Assembly (NCBI RefSeq): GCF_031178445.1 | Contig: NZ_JAPSIY010000004.1 | Location: 124,001-188,000, forward strand | Length of the DNA: 64,000 nt | Direction of reading: 5' to 3' | Source of the DNA: Microbacterium sp. | GTDB taxonomy: Bacteria; Actinomycetota; Actinomycetes; Actinomycetales; Microbacteriaceae | In this document: piece by piece, positions 8,476-17,229 of the stretch | Position numbering within the stretch: position 1 is the first letter of the stretch | Layout: every line of letters begins with the position of its first letter | Notes under the pieces: model-generated | The model's database searches: none | Told to the model about the DNA's origin: nothing | What the model saw: only the letters and a program-made list of their open reading frames with translations | Translations under genes and position numbers: made by a program

Positions 8476-9575
8476 GGGTCGTCTTCGCGCCGGACAGCTT
8501 CAAGGGCACGGTCACGGCGGCCGATGCGGCCCTGGTGCTGGCGGATGCCTGGCGAACGGTCGATCCCGAGGCCGATGTCGTGCTGCGGCCGATGGCCGAC
8601 GGCGGGGAGGGCACGGTCGCGGCGTTCGCGGCGGCGGTTCCCGGTGCGGAGCGGATGCCGATCGTGGTCGATGGTCCCGTCGGCAGCCCGGTCGAGACGT
8701 CGTGGCTGCTGCTGCCACCCTCCGACGGTGCCCCGCACGGCACGGGTGTGGTGGATCTGGCATCGACGTCGGGCATCGAGCTGCTCGACGAGCTGCGCCC
8801 GTTCGACGCCGACTCGACGGGGTTCGGCCAGGCGATCGCCGCCGCCCTCGATCACGGGGTGTCACGGCTGGTGCTCGGCATCGGATCGAGCGCATCGACC
8901 GATGGCGGCATCGGGATGCTGCGGGCCCTCGGCGCCCGTTTCGACGACGCGACCGGAATGCCCGTGGCGTCGGGAGCGCGGGGCCTCTCAGCGGTCGTGC
9001 ACGTCGATCTCTCGCAGTTGCGCCCCGTGCCCGAGGCGCTGGTGCTCACCGATGTGACCAATCCGCTCATCGGGCCGCGAGGAGCCGCCGAAGTGTTCGG
9101 TCCCCAGAAGGGGCTCGCGGATGCCACTGACCGCGCGCTCGTCGATGCCGGCCTCGGGCGTCTCGCTCGACTGCTCGGACTGGATCCCACTGTGGCCGGC
9201 TCCGGCGCGGCGGGCGGCGTGGGCGGAGCTCTGGTCGCATGGGGCGCGAAGCTCCTGCCCGGCGCTGCGGAGGTGGCGCGGCTGATCGGACTCGGCGACG
9301 CCGTGGCCGCAGCAGACGTGGTGGTGACCGGCGAAGGGTCGTACGACGGTCAGTCGGGCGAAGGCAAGGTGCCGTCGTTCGTCGCGCAGCTGGCCGCCGA
9401 GGCCGGGGCACGCGCGGCGCTCGTCGCGGGACGCATCACCGCCGAGGCCGACACTCGGCCGTTCGCGGCATCCGCATCGCTCACCGACCTCGCCGGCTCG
9501 CCGGCATCCGCCCTGGCGGAGCCCGCACGCTGGCTGCACGAGGCGGGTATCAGGCTGGCGCGCCAGCTCGGCTGA
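8472..9575 (+). CDS. Glycerate kinase (type 1 fold)
   Basis: The 367-residue product starts MRVVFAPDSFKGTVTAADAA, the typical beginning of the GarK/GlxK glycerate kinase family. Other family segments are visible: RPMADGGEGT, GIGSSASTDGG and VTGEGSYDGQS. It phosphorylates D-glycerate with ATP, usually giving 2-phosphoglycerate. The start overlaps the LacI gene by four bases, so regulator and kinase are co-expressed. It gives the cluster an exit into glycolysis if the dehydrogenase at 2249 makes glycerate. The gene converges on pgm with a 64-base gap. Confidence 0.93.
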   Translation: MRVVFAPDSFKGTVTAADAALVLADAWRTVDPEADVVLRPMADGGEGTVAAFAAAVPGAERMPIVVDGPVGSPVETSWLLLPPSDGAPHGTGVVDLASTSGIELLDELRPFDADSTGFGQAIAAALDHGVSRLVLGIGSSASTDGGIGMLRALGARFDDATGMPVASGARGLSAVVHVDLSQLRPVPEALVLTDVTNPLIGPRGAAEVFGPQKGLADATDRALVDAGLGRLARLLGLDPTVAGSGAAGGVGGALVAWGAKLLPGAAEVARLIGLGDAVAAADVVVTGEGSYDGQSGEGKVPSFVAQLAAEAGARAALVAGRITAEADTRPFAASASLTDLAGSPASALAEPARWLHEAGIRLARQLG

Positions 9576-9639
9576 CCCCGGCCGCGCGTGGGACCGACGG
9601 CGCCGGCGGCAGGTGCTCCGCTCCCCGTCGGGTGCGTGC

Positions 9640-11283
9640 TCAGGCGTCCAGCGCCGCGGCGACCACCGACCTGGCCTCCTCCTGCACCTGCGCGAGATGG
9701 TCGGGCCCGAGCAGGCTCTCGGCATAGAGCTTGTAGACGTCCTCGGTGCCCGACGGGCGCGCCGCGAACCAGGCGTGCTCGGTCTGCACCTTCAGCCCCC
9801 CGATAGCCGCGCCGTTGCCGGGCGCGTGCGAGAGCTTCGTGGTGATCGGCTCGCCGGCCAGCTCCGTGGCGCCCACCGCATCCGGCGCGAGCCTGCCCAG
9901 CGTCGCCTTCTGATCCGGCGTCGCCGGCGCGTCGACCCGCTGATAGGCGGACGACCCGAAAGACTCCTCGAGCTCGCGGTAGCGCTCCGACGGCGTCTTG
10001 CCGGTGACCGCGATGATCTCGGCCGCGAGCAGGCACAGCAGGATGCCGTCCTTGTCGGTCGACCAGACGCTGCCGTCCATGCGCAGGAAGGAGGCGCCGG
10101 CGGACTCCTCGCCGCCGAACGCGACGGTGCCGTCGAGCAGGCCGGGAACGAACCACTTGAAGCCGACCGGTACCTCGAGCAGGCGGCGCCCCAGCGAGTC
10201 GGCGACCCGGTCGATGATCATCGACGACACCAGCGTCTTGCCGATCACGGCGTCCCGAGGCCAGTCCGCGCGGTGAGAGAAGAGATAGTCGATCGCCACG
10301 GCGAGGTAGTGGTTCGGGTTCATCAGGCCGGCGTCCGGCGTGACGATCCCATGCCGGTCGGCATCCGCGTCGTTGCCGGTGAGCACGTCGTAGTCGCCGC
10401 GCTTCGCGACGAGCGACGCCATGGCGCTGGGTGAGGACGGATCCATGCGGATCTTCTCATCCCAGTCGAGCGTCATGAAGCGCCAGGTCGGGTCGACCTC
10501 GGGGTTCACCACACGCAGGTCGAGCCCGTGCATCTCGGCGATCAGGGCCCAGTACTCCACGGATGCTCCGCCGAGCGGGTCGGCGCCGATGCGCACACCG
10601 GCACGCTTGATCGCGTCGATGTCGATGATCGACGGCAGATCGCGCACGTAGGCGTCACGGAAGTCGTACTCGCCGATGGAGTCGCCGTCGACGTCTGCGT
10701 AGCGGATGCGCTGTACGCCCTCCAGGCCCGCTTCGATGAGCGCGTTCGCGCGCTGCGCGATCCAGCCGGTGGCGTCGGTGTCGGCGGGACCGCCGTGCGG
10801 AGGGTTGTACTTGAAGCCGCCGTCGCGGGGCGGGTTGTGGCTCGGGGTGACGACGATGCCGTCGGCCCGACCCCGATCGGACGCGGCCCTGCCGCGGTTG
10901 TAGGTGAGGATGGCGTGGCTGAGGGCTGGTGTCGGCACCCAGGAGTCGCGGGAGTCGGTGCGCACGTCGACGCCGTTCGCGATCAGCACCTCGATGGCGC
11001 TGCGCTCGGCCGGCAACGACAGGGCGTGCGTGTCGCGACCGAGGAACAGAGGCCCCTCGATGCCCTGCTCGCGGCGGTAGTCGACGATGGCCTGGGTGGT
11101 GGCCAGGATGTGGTCCTCGTTGAAGCTCGATGACAGGGAGGAGCCTCGGTGGCCGCTCGTGCCGAAGGCGACGCGCTGGGTCGCGACCTGCGGGTCCGGA
11201 TGCCGGTCGTAGTACGCCGCGATCAGCTCGTCGACGTCGATGAGGTCCTTTTCCTCCGCGGGGAGGCCAGCTCGGCTCGTCAT
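9640..11283 (-). CDS. pgm: Phosphoglucomutase, alpha-D-glucose-phosphate-specific
   Basis: I chose the ATG giving MTSRAGLPAEEKDLID and 547 residues, the usual length; the open frame upstream of it is antisense to pheA and is not coding. All four active-site loops are clear: the phosphoserine loop TPSHNPPRDGG, the metal loop GNDADADRHG, the sugar loop GGEESAG and the phosphate loop RPSGTEDVYK. The enzyme interconverts glucose 1-phosphate and glucose 6-phosphate for glycogen, trehalose and wall precursors. It stands alone, divergent from pheA with a 129-base shared promoter region. A core metabolic gene. Confidence 0.96.
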   Translation of the reverse strand: MTSRAGLPAEEKDLIDVDELIAAYYDRHPDPQVATQRVAFGTSGHRGSSLSSSFNEDHILATTQAIVDYRREQGIEGPLFLGRDTHALSLPAERSAIEVLIANGVDVRTDSRDSWVPTPALSHAILTYNRGRAASDRGRADGIVVTPSHNPPRDGGFKYNPPHGGPADTDATGWIAQRANALIEAGLEGVQRIRYADVDGDSIGEYDFRDAYVRDLPSIIDIDAIKRAGVRIGADPLGGASVEYWALIAEMHGLDLRVVNPEVDPTWRFMTLDWDEKIRMDPSSPSAMASLVAKRGDYDVLTGNDADADRHGIVTPDAGLMNPNHYLAVAIDYLFSHRADWPRDAVIGKTLVSSMIIDRVADSLGRRLLEVPVGFKWFVPGLLDGTVAFGGEESAGASFLRMDGSVWSTDKDGILLCLLAAEIIAVTGKTPSERYRELEESFGSSAYQRVDAPATPDQKATLGRLAPDAVGATELAGEPITTKLSHAPGNGAAIGGLKVQTEHAWFAARPSGTEDVYKLYAESLLGPDHLAQVQEEARSVVAAALDA

Positions 11284-11400
11284 GGGGATAGTCTGCCCCG
11301 CTGGGCGCCGGGATGCATCCTCGGTGTGCAACCGGCCTCCGGCGTCCGGCATCATCTGTAACCGAACAGGCACGGGAAGTCGGAGCGCGCGGGCCGCCAG

Positions 11401-11406
11401 TAGGCT
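11401..11406 (+). promoter_or_regulatory. -10 box of a leaderless promoter (pheA)
   Basis: TAGGCT lies exactly six bases before the GTG start codon at 11413. There is no room for a ribosome-binding site if transcription begins at the usual distance, so a leaderless transcript is predicted. Confidence 0.65.
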
Positions 11407-11412
11407 TGCCGG

Positions 11413-12357
11413 GTGATCGAACGCCGCACCTACAGCTATCTGGGCCCTGCCGGAACCTTCACCGAGGCGGCGCTCGACCAGGTGCCCGAGGCGCGCGGGC
11501 ATGAGTGGAAGCCCGTGCACAACGTCGGCGAGGCGCTCGCCGACGTGCTCGAGGGGCGCAGCGATGCGGCGATGATCGCGATCGAGAACTCGATAGAGGG
11601 AGGCGTGTCGACGACTCTCGACGCGCTGGCCACGAAACCGGGACTCCGCATCGTGGGCGAGTACCTGGTGAAGGTGAACTTCGTGCTGGTCGCGAATCCG
11701 GGCATCTCGCTCGATGACGTCACCGTGATCGCCGCACACCCCGTCGCCTACGCCCAGTGCCACAGCTGGCTCGGCGCGCATCTGCCTCGGCACGCGCACG
11801 TGCCCGCCGCGAGCAACGTGGCTTCCGCCCTCGGCATCCTCGACGGCACCCTGCCCGCGCAGGCCGCGATCGCGGCCCCCGGCATCGTGCAGCACCATGA
11901 GTTCGAGGTGCTCGCCGAGAACATCGGAGACAACGACAACGCCGTCACCCGCTTCGTGCTGGTGGCCCGCACCGTGGCGCCGGGGGAGCCGACCGGGGCC
12001 GACAAGACGTCCCTCATCGTCGAGCTGCCCGATGACCGGCCAGGCGCGCTGCTCGAGATGCTCGAGCAGTTCTCGACCCGCGGCATCAACCTGTCGCTCA
12101 TCGAGTCCCGTCCGATCGGCGACGAGCTCGGCCGGTACCGGTTCGTGCTCGACGCCGACGGGCACATCCAGGACGAGCGGATGGCCGACGCCCTGCTCGG
12201 CATCCGTCGTTTCAGCCCCCGCGTGGTGTTCCTGGGCTCGTACCCTCGCGCCGACCGCCGCATCGTGCAGTACCCCGACCGCTACGCCGACGAGATCTTC
12301 GTCGAAGCGCGCGACTGGCTGCGCGGACTCATCGCCGGCGAGCCGGAAGAGGGCTGA
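11413..12357 (+). CDS. pheA: Prephenate dehydratase
   Basis: This 314-residue monofunctional enzyme converts prephenate to phenylpyruvate in phenylalanine synthesis. The N-terminal catalytic domain opens with YSYLGPAGTFTEAAL and has the IAIENSIEGGVSTTLD segment. The phosphate/carboxylate-binding region NDNAVTRFVLV follows near residue 175. An ACT regulatory domain begins at DDRPGALLEMLEQF and includes the phenylalanine-binding ESRP motif. The start is GTG, fixed by the leaderless -10 box six bases upstream. There is no chorismate mutase domain, as usual in actinobacteria. It converges on the RpiR gene. Confidence 0.96.
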   Translation: MIERRTYSYLGPAGTFTEAALDQVPEARGHEWKPVHNVGEALADVLEGRSDAAMIAIENSIEGGVSTTLDALATKPGLRIVGEYLVKVNFVLVANPGISLDDVTVIAAHPVAYAQCHSWLGAHLPRHAHVPAASNVASALGILDGTLPAQAAIAAPGIVQHHEFEVLAENIGDNDNAVTRFVLVARTVAPGEPTGADKTSLIVELPDDRPGALLEMLEQFSTRGINLSLIESRPIGDELGRYRFVLDADGHIQDERMADALLGIRRFSPRVVFLGSYPRADRRIVQYPDRYADEIFVEARDWLRGLIAGEPEEG

Positions 12358-12403
12358 CGCCGGCGCGATCCGCGTCGGCGAGCCCCGGTGTCGACGGGGA
12401 AGG

Positions 12404-13291
12404 TCAATACCCCAACCTGGCCCGTAGATCATTGAGCGCTTGCGATGAGCGCAGCGCCGCGTCGGGTGCCACTGCCGACACCGCCTGCACGAGCACGTCA
12501 CTGACGAGGACCCCCGGCATTCCCTCGGCGGTCAGGCCTGTCGGCGTGTGCGGTGCCCTCAGCACGACGTTCACCCGTGAGGCGAGCACCTCGTGCAGCT
12601 CATCGGTGATCAGCAGCGTGCTCGCGCCGACGAGCTGGGCCTGATCGAGCAACACCTCCATGTCGCGCGTGACACGGCCGGGCGCGAAGAGGACGAGCAG
12701 GTCTCGCGCTCCGAGAGCCAGCGCTTCGTCGGCGAGGCGGAAGCCGTCGGCGGTGAGGCGCCGTGTCGAGACGCCGATCCGCCGCAGCCGCAGCGCGATA
12801 TGCTCGGCGGGCATTCCCGAGGCACCGAGGCCGTACGAGAAGACGGTGTCGGCGTGGACGATGAGGCCGACCGCCGCCTCGTACTCCGCATCGCTGTTCG
12901 TGCGACTCGCGAGGTCGATGAGCTCCTCGGCCTCGGCCCAGATCTCCCGCTGGATCTGAGCCAGATCACGGCCGAGGTGCTCCAGACGACTGCGCAGGCG
13001 CACGTCGGGGGCGACACTCGAACTGAACGGCGTCGCGACCTCCTGCTTCAGTTCCGACAGACCGGAGTAACCCAGGGTCTGCAGGGTGCGCACCACGGAT
13101 GCGTTCGACGTGTTGCTCTGCGTTCCAAGGCTTGCCGCGCTTGAGTAGAGCATCCGCTCGGCCGACATCGCCATCAGCACGCGGCAGACTGCACGTTCCG
13201 ACTTCGACAGTTCATTCCACCGTTCCGAGATGCGATCGCGGAGTCGAGTCAGCGCGAGATTGTCTGTATCGGTTGTTACAAATGAGTCCAT
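12404..13291 (-). CDS. MurR/RpiR-family transcriptional regulator
   Basis: The 295-residue protein has an RpiR-type helix-turn-helix at about residues 13-80, with ELSKSERAVCRVLMAMSAERMLYSS-like and NASVVRTLQTLGYSG segments, and a SIS phosphosugar-binding domain at about residues 110-260. It is divergent from the C45 hydrolase/ABC importer operon, so it is the likely local regulator. SIS domains bind phosphosugars, including amino-sugar phosphates such as N-acetylmuramic acid 6-phosphate in MurR. That hints that the imported compound or its product contains a sugar. A palindrome in the divergent region is a candidate operator. Confidence 0.9.
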   Translation of the reverse strand: MDSFVTTDTDNLALTRLRDRISERWNELSKSERAVCRVLMAMSAERMLYSSAASLGTQSNTSNASVVRTLQTLGYSGLSELKQEVATPFSSSVAPDVRLRSRLEHLGRDLAQIQREIWAEAEELIDLASRTNSDAEYEAAVGLIVHADTVFSYGLGASGMPAEHIALRLRRIGVSTRRLTADGFRLADEALALGARDLLVLFAPGRVTRDMEVLLDQAQLVGASTLLITDELHEVLASRVNVVLRAPHTPTGLTAEGMPGVLVSDVLVQAVSAVAPDAALRSSQALNDLRARLGY

Positions 13292-13320
13292 TGATGTATC
13301 GTCTCTTCCCAGTGGAGGGA

Positions 13321-13333
13321 ATCCGTAACGGAT
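13321..13333. promoter_or_regulatory. Palindromic candidate operator between RpiR and C45 genes
   Basis: ATCCGT-A-ACGGAT is a perfect six-base inverted repeat with one central base, extended by GGA before and TTCC nearby after. It sits 30 bases before the RpiR start and 80 bases before the C45 start. RpiR binding is inferred from position only. Confidence 0.4.
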
Positions 13334-13412
13334 GTTCCACCATCATTCTCTGGGCCGCAGGGAATCGCAACCCTGTAACGCGGCCACGCCGTGAGACATC
13401 GAGGAGGATTTG

Positions 13413-14597
13413 ATGGGCGATGTACGGCAGATCCGCGTGCTCGAGGTCAGCGGCAGCGCCCGCGAACGTGGTCGCCAGCACGGCGAGGGCGCCCGCGATC
13501 TCATCGCGGCCTCTCTCGCCTACTACGCCGAAGCGCTCACCCAGCAGACCGGACTGACCTGGAACCAGATCACCGACTCGGTGTCGAAGTGGCTTCCGAT
13601 CTCCGAGCAGCTCGCGCCGCACCTCGTGGAAGAGATGCGCGGCATCGCCGAAGGGGCAGGCATTTCCTTCGCGGAGGTGCTCACACTCAACGTCCGCGGT
13701 GAGTTCGTCTACGACTCCCGAGTGTCGGGATCGTCCGCCCGGGATTCGGCACTCGAGCACGATGAGGAGCGGGACGCCGTCGACGGCTGCACCTCCTTCT
13801 TCCTCACCGGGGCGGCCAGTGGAACCGGCCATACGCTCGTCGGACAGAACTGGGATTGGCGGACCCTCACCGCCGACACGACGCTCGTCATCCGTATCGT
13901 GCAGGATCCGCTGCCCACCGTCGTCATGCAGGTAGAAGCAGGCCAGGTCGGAAGGCATGGCGCGAACTCGGCGGGAATCGCACTCAACGCCAACGGGCTG
14001 GGGGGCAGTTTCGGCGACACCATCGGACTGCCGCAGACCCTCATCCGGCGCCTCGTGCTCGATCAGTCGAACCTCGCCGGGGCGCTGAACACGCTCGTGA
14101 AGACGCGCCCGCACATCGCCAGCAACGCACTGCTCGCTCACAAGAGCGGCTACGCGATCGATGTCGAGACGACCCCTGACGGAGTGGATTGGATCTACCC
14201 CGACGATCACGGCGTCATCGCGCACGCGAACCATTTCCAGGCGTCCGTTCCGCCCCAGCTGGCGGGACGCTACCGGCCTGTCTCCGCCGACTCGCTGCTG
14301 CGTCTGCCGCGCGTGCGTGCCAGACTCGCGGAGGTCGCCGATGCGAAGGACGACGCCGAAAGCGTCGCTCGCGTCAAGGCAGCCATGTCCGACCACCTCG
14401 GCTACCCGGAGGGCGTCTGCACGCATCCCGATCCGGGCGCGCCGAGGCTGCGGCAGTGGTCGACCCTGCTGTCGAGCTGCGTCGACCTGACGACCGGCGT
14501 CTACCGGATCGCCGCCGGATTCCCGTGCGAGACCGACTACGAAGCACTGCCCTGGAGCCTGTATGACGGCCCGGGGGAGGCTCCGCGGAACCCCTGA
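13413..14597 (+). CDS. C45-family autoproteolytic acyltransferase/amide hydrolase
   Basis: The ATG at 13413 sits five bases after a strong GAGGAGG ribosome-binding site. The 394-residue product resembles the acyl-CoA:6-aminopenicillanate acyltransferase family (peptidase C45, an Ntn-hydrolase fold). Cys in DGCTSF near residue 128 is the expected nucleophile freed by self-cleavage, which would give a chain beginning CTSFF. The GQNWDWR motif follows near residue 148 and GIALNANGLGGS near residue 189. It should hydrolyse or transfer an acyl group at an amide bond. No signal peptide is visible, so it acts inside the cell on a compound brought in by the importer encoded next door. Confidence 0.85.
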   Translation: MGDVRQIRVLEVSGSARERGRQHGEGARDLIAASLAYYAEALTQQTGLTWNQITDSVSKWLPISEQLAPHLVEEMRGIAEGAGISFAEVLTLNVRGEFVYDSRVSGSSARDSALEHDEERDAVDGCTSFFLTGAASGTGHTLVGQNWDWRTLTADTTLVIRIVQDPLPTVVMQVEAGQVGRHGANSAGIALNANGLGGSFGDTIGLPQTLIRRLVLDQSNLAGALNTLVKTRPHIASNALLAHKSGYAIDVETTPDGVDWIYPDDHGVIAHANHFQASVPPQLAGRYRPVSADSLLRLPRVRARLAEVADAKDDAESVARVKAAMSDHLGYPEGVCTHPDPGAPRLRQWSTLLSSCVDLTTGVYRIAAGFPCETDYEALPWSLYDGPGEAPRNP

Positions 14598-14625
14598 CTG
14601 TCAATCCCGAGAAGGAGGCGTTTCA

Positions 14626-16275
14626 ATGAAGAAATCACAGCACCGCCGTCTGCCCCGCACCGCCCTGGGAGTCGCCGCCATCGCGGCGCTCGCGCTCACA
14701 GGCTGCGCGGCGGGCGGAGAACAGAACAAGCCCGAGGTCAAGCTCGACGCGCCCTTCGCGGCGGTGACGGCGAAGGCAGCGGGTCCCATCGAGTCGGTGA
14801 CCTGGATGCTCGGCTCGGAGCCGACCACCATGGATGCCGACATCGATGCGACGACCGCCGACGACACGGTGCTCGCCAACACCTGCGATCGCCTGATGCA
14901 GGTGCAGCCCGACCTCACTCTCGGCCAGGGCATCGCGTCGAAGGCCGAGTGGATCGACGACACCCACGTCGTGTTCACGATTCGTCAGGATGCCGTGTTC
15001 CACGACGGCAGTCCTGTGACCACGGCCGACGTGCTGTGGAGCATGAACCGCCATGCGGCCGAAGGGGCTGCTGAGTCCGATGAGTACCAGAACGTGGTCT
15101 CGATGTCGCAGACCGCAGATGACCAGATCACCGTCACCACGACGCAGCCCGACGCGATCTTCCTGCAGGCGATGGCCGGTGACGGCGGGATCGTGTGGAA
15201 CCCGCGGGTCATCGAGGCGGAAGGTGATGGTTTCGGAGGGCCCGCCTCGGCCTCCGCGTGCAGCGGTCCGTACCAGATCGAGTCGTGGGAGCCCGGTTCG
15301 CAGCTGACCATCACGAAGGTCGACGACTACTGGGACGCCGAGGTCGAGGCGCTCGCCGAGAAGGTCGTCTTCCGCTGGGCCGATGAGTCGGCCACCGTGA
15401 ACAGCCTCACGACGGGAGAAGCGCACGGCGCCTACCTCGAGAACGCCGGTGCGGCCGTGACCTTCGCGGGCAGTGACAGCGTGTCGGTGTTCCAAGGGCC
15501 CTCGACGAACGCCTGGGTTCTGGAGACGACCGATCGCGGGGCCCTCACCGACGTGCGGCTGCGGCGGGCGCTCTCCCTCGCGCTCGACCGTGAGGGCATC
15601 TCGGCGGCCGCTTTCAGTGGCCTCGCTCAGCCGTGGAAGACGCCGGTCGGCGCGGGTGCCTGGGGCTACGAGGCGGATGAGTTCCAGGCGGCGTACGACG
15701 AACTCACCGGCGCACCGTCGAAGCCGAGCGCGAAGGACCTCGAGCAGGCGAAGAAGCTGGTGCAGGAGGCCGGCGTGCCGTCCGAACCGCTGATCGTCGC
15801 CTCGAACGGATCGTCCACGCACAACGTGATCGCAAACGCACTCGTCGCTGCGGCGAAGTCGATCGGACTGGACGCCGAGATCACCGTCGTGCCGGAGGCG
15901 CAGTACGGGGACTTCTACTCGGATGCCGAGCTGCGCGACAAGGCAGACCTGTGGCCCGACGAGTACTACATCTCGAAGAACGACCCGCTCGGGTTCTACA
16001 AGAACGGCAAGTCGGACGCGGGCGTGAACTTCGGCGTCTTCGCGGACCCGGAGTACGACGCGCTGGTGGCCGCCGGGTACGCGGCCACGGACGATGCCGA
16101 GCGCGCGGAGATCACCATCGATCTGCAGCGCCGCTGGGTCGAGGACGCCGTGTGGCTGCCGGTCGTGGCCACGCCATCGACCCTCATCATGGCGAACACC
16201 GTCACGGGCGTGCCGTCTTCAGCGGCATACATCTACTACCCGTGGGCGGTCGACCTGGGCAGCACGAAGGGCTGA
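14626..16275 (+). CDS. ABC transporter substrate-binding lipoprotein, peptide/nickel (family 5) type
   Basis: The ATG follows GAGAAGGAGG at a good distance. The 549-residue precursor has a lysine/arginine-rich start, a hydrophobic stretch and the lipobox LTGC near residue 27, so it is a membrane-anchored lipoprotein on the outer face. The family-5 pattern is clear: SEPTTMDADIDATT, TADVLWSMNRH and DVRLRRALSLALDREGI. It captures an oligopeptide-like or acylated ligand for the permeases downstream. It heads the five-gene importer set and lies 28 bases after the C45 gene, so it is probably in the same operon. Confidence 0.93.
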   Translation: MKKSQHRRLPRTALGVAAIAALALTGCAAGGEQNKPEVKLDAPFAAVTAKAAGPIESVTWMLGSEPTTMDADIDATTADDTVLANTCDRLMQVQPDLTLGQGIASKAEWIDDTHVVFTIRQDAVFHDGSPVTTADVLWSMNRHAAEGAAESDEYQNVVSMSQTADDQITVTTTQPDAIFLQAMAGDGGIVWNPRVIEAEGDGFGGPASASACSGPYQIESWEPGSQLTITKVDDYWDAEVEALAEKVVFRWADESATVNSLTTGEAHGAYLENAGAAVTFAGSDSVSVFQGPSTNAWVLETTDRGALTDVRLRRALSLALDREGISAAAFSGLAQPWKTPVGAGAWGYEADEFQAAYDELTGAPSKPSAKDLEQAKKLVQEAGVPSEPLIVASNGSSTHNVIANALVAAAKSIGLDAEITVVPEAQYGDFYSDAELRDKADLWPDEYYISKNDPLGFYKNGKSDAGVNFGVFADPEYDALVAAGYAATDDAERAEITIDLQRRWVEDAVWLPVVATPSTLIMANTVTGVPSSAAYIYYPWAVDLGSTKG

Positions 16276-16278
16276 GCG

Positions 16279-17229
16279 ATGTTCCACGCGATCCGGAAGC
16301 TCGGCGGCATGGTCATCACGCTCGTCGTCGCGTCCTTCATCATCTTCGTCGCCATGTTCGCCGCGCCCGGAGACCCGGTCACCTTCCTGATCGGCAACCC
16401 CGAGAACATGACTCCGGAGCGGATCGCCAGCGTCCGGGCCCAGTACCATCTGGACGAGCCGATGCTCGCCCAGTACTGGCACTGGGCCGCGGGCGCGCTC
16501 ACCGGCGACTTCGGCCAGTCGTTCCAGTATCACCAGCCTGTCAGCGCGATCCTTGCGGCGCGCATCCCCGTCACTCTCGCCCTCGTCGGATACGCGGCGG
16601 TCCTGCTGATCGTGATCGGCATCGGGCTGGGCGTGCTGGCAGCGGTGAAACGCGGACGCACCCCCGACACCTTGGTCGTGGGCGCCACCACTCTCGCCGC
16701 CAGCGTCCCCTCCTTCGTGGTCGGCATCGCGCTGGTCGCGCTCTTCGCCGTGCAGCTGCGGTGGTTTCCCGTTGCGGGCGCCGGCACGGGCGGACCGGAT
16801 CGGCTGTATGCGCTGACGCTGCCTGCGGTGACTCTCGCCATCGGCGCGTTGGCGATCGTGAGCCGTGTGACCCGGCAATCGATGATCGAGCAGTTCTCGT
16901 CCGAGCACGTCGAGGCGGCGCGTGCCACCGGCCTTTCCGAGCGCTTCATCGTCCGCGATCACGTGCTTCGCGCGTCATGGGGGCCCATCATCACGATGGT
17001 CGCCCTCGTCATCGCGAGCATGATCGCGGGAACGGTCGCCGTCGAGACGGTGTTCGGCCTCTCGGGCGTCGGCTCGCTGTTGGTCGAGGCCATCAACACG
17101 CATGACTTCCCGGTGGTGCAGGCCGTGCTGCTGTTCATGGTGGTCGCCTACATGGTCGTGACCACGATCGTGGACCTGCTCCTGCCGGTCCTCGATCCGC
17201 GAATCAACCGAAGGGTGGTCTCGTCATGA
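16279..17229 (+). CDS. Oligopeptide-type ABC transporter permease (DppB-like)
   Basis: This 316-residue membrane protein has the DppB layout: a first helix in MVITLVVASFIIFVAMF, a periplasmic loop with the conserved GDPVTFLIGNPENMTPE region, and five further helices. The cytoplasmic EAA loop is seen as HVEAARATGLSERFIVRDHVLR near residue 214. It forms half of the channel with the next protein. It starts three bases after the binding-protein gene and overlaps the next permease gene by four bases, so it is strongly co-translated. Confidence 0.93.
   Translation: MFHAIRKLGGMVITLVVASFIIFVAMFAAPGDPVTFLIGNPENMTPERIASVRAQYHLDEPMLAQYWHWAAGALTGDFGQSFQYHQPVSAILAARIPVTLALVGYAAVLLIVIGIGLGVLAAVKRGRTPDTLVVGATTLAASVPSFVVGIALVALFAVQLRWFPVAGAGTGGPDRLYALTLPAVTLAIGALAIVSRVTRQSMIEQFSSEHVEAARATGLSERFIVRDHVLRASWGPIITMVALVIASMIAGTVAVETVFGLSGVGSLLVEAINTHDFPVVQAVLLFMVVAYMVVTTIVDLLLPVLDPRINRRVVSS

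Noticed and set aside
11284..12501. Upstream extension of the pgm frame by about 400 codons
   Set aside because: The pgm family begins at the ATG at 11283, and the extension is antisense to pheA.
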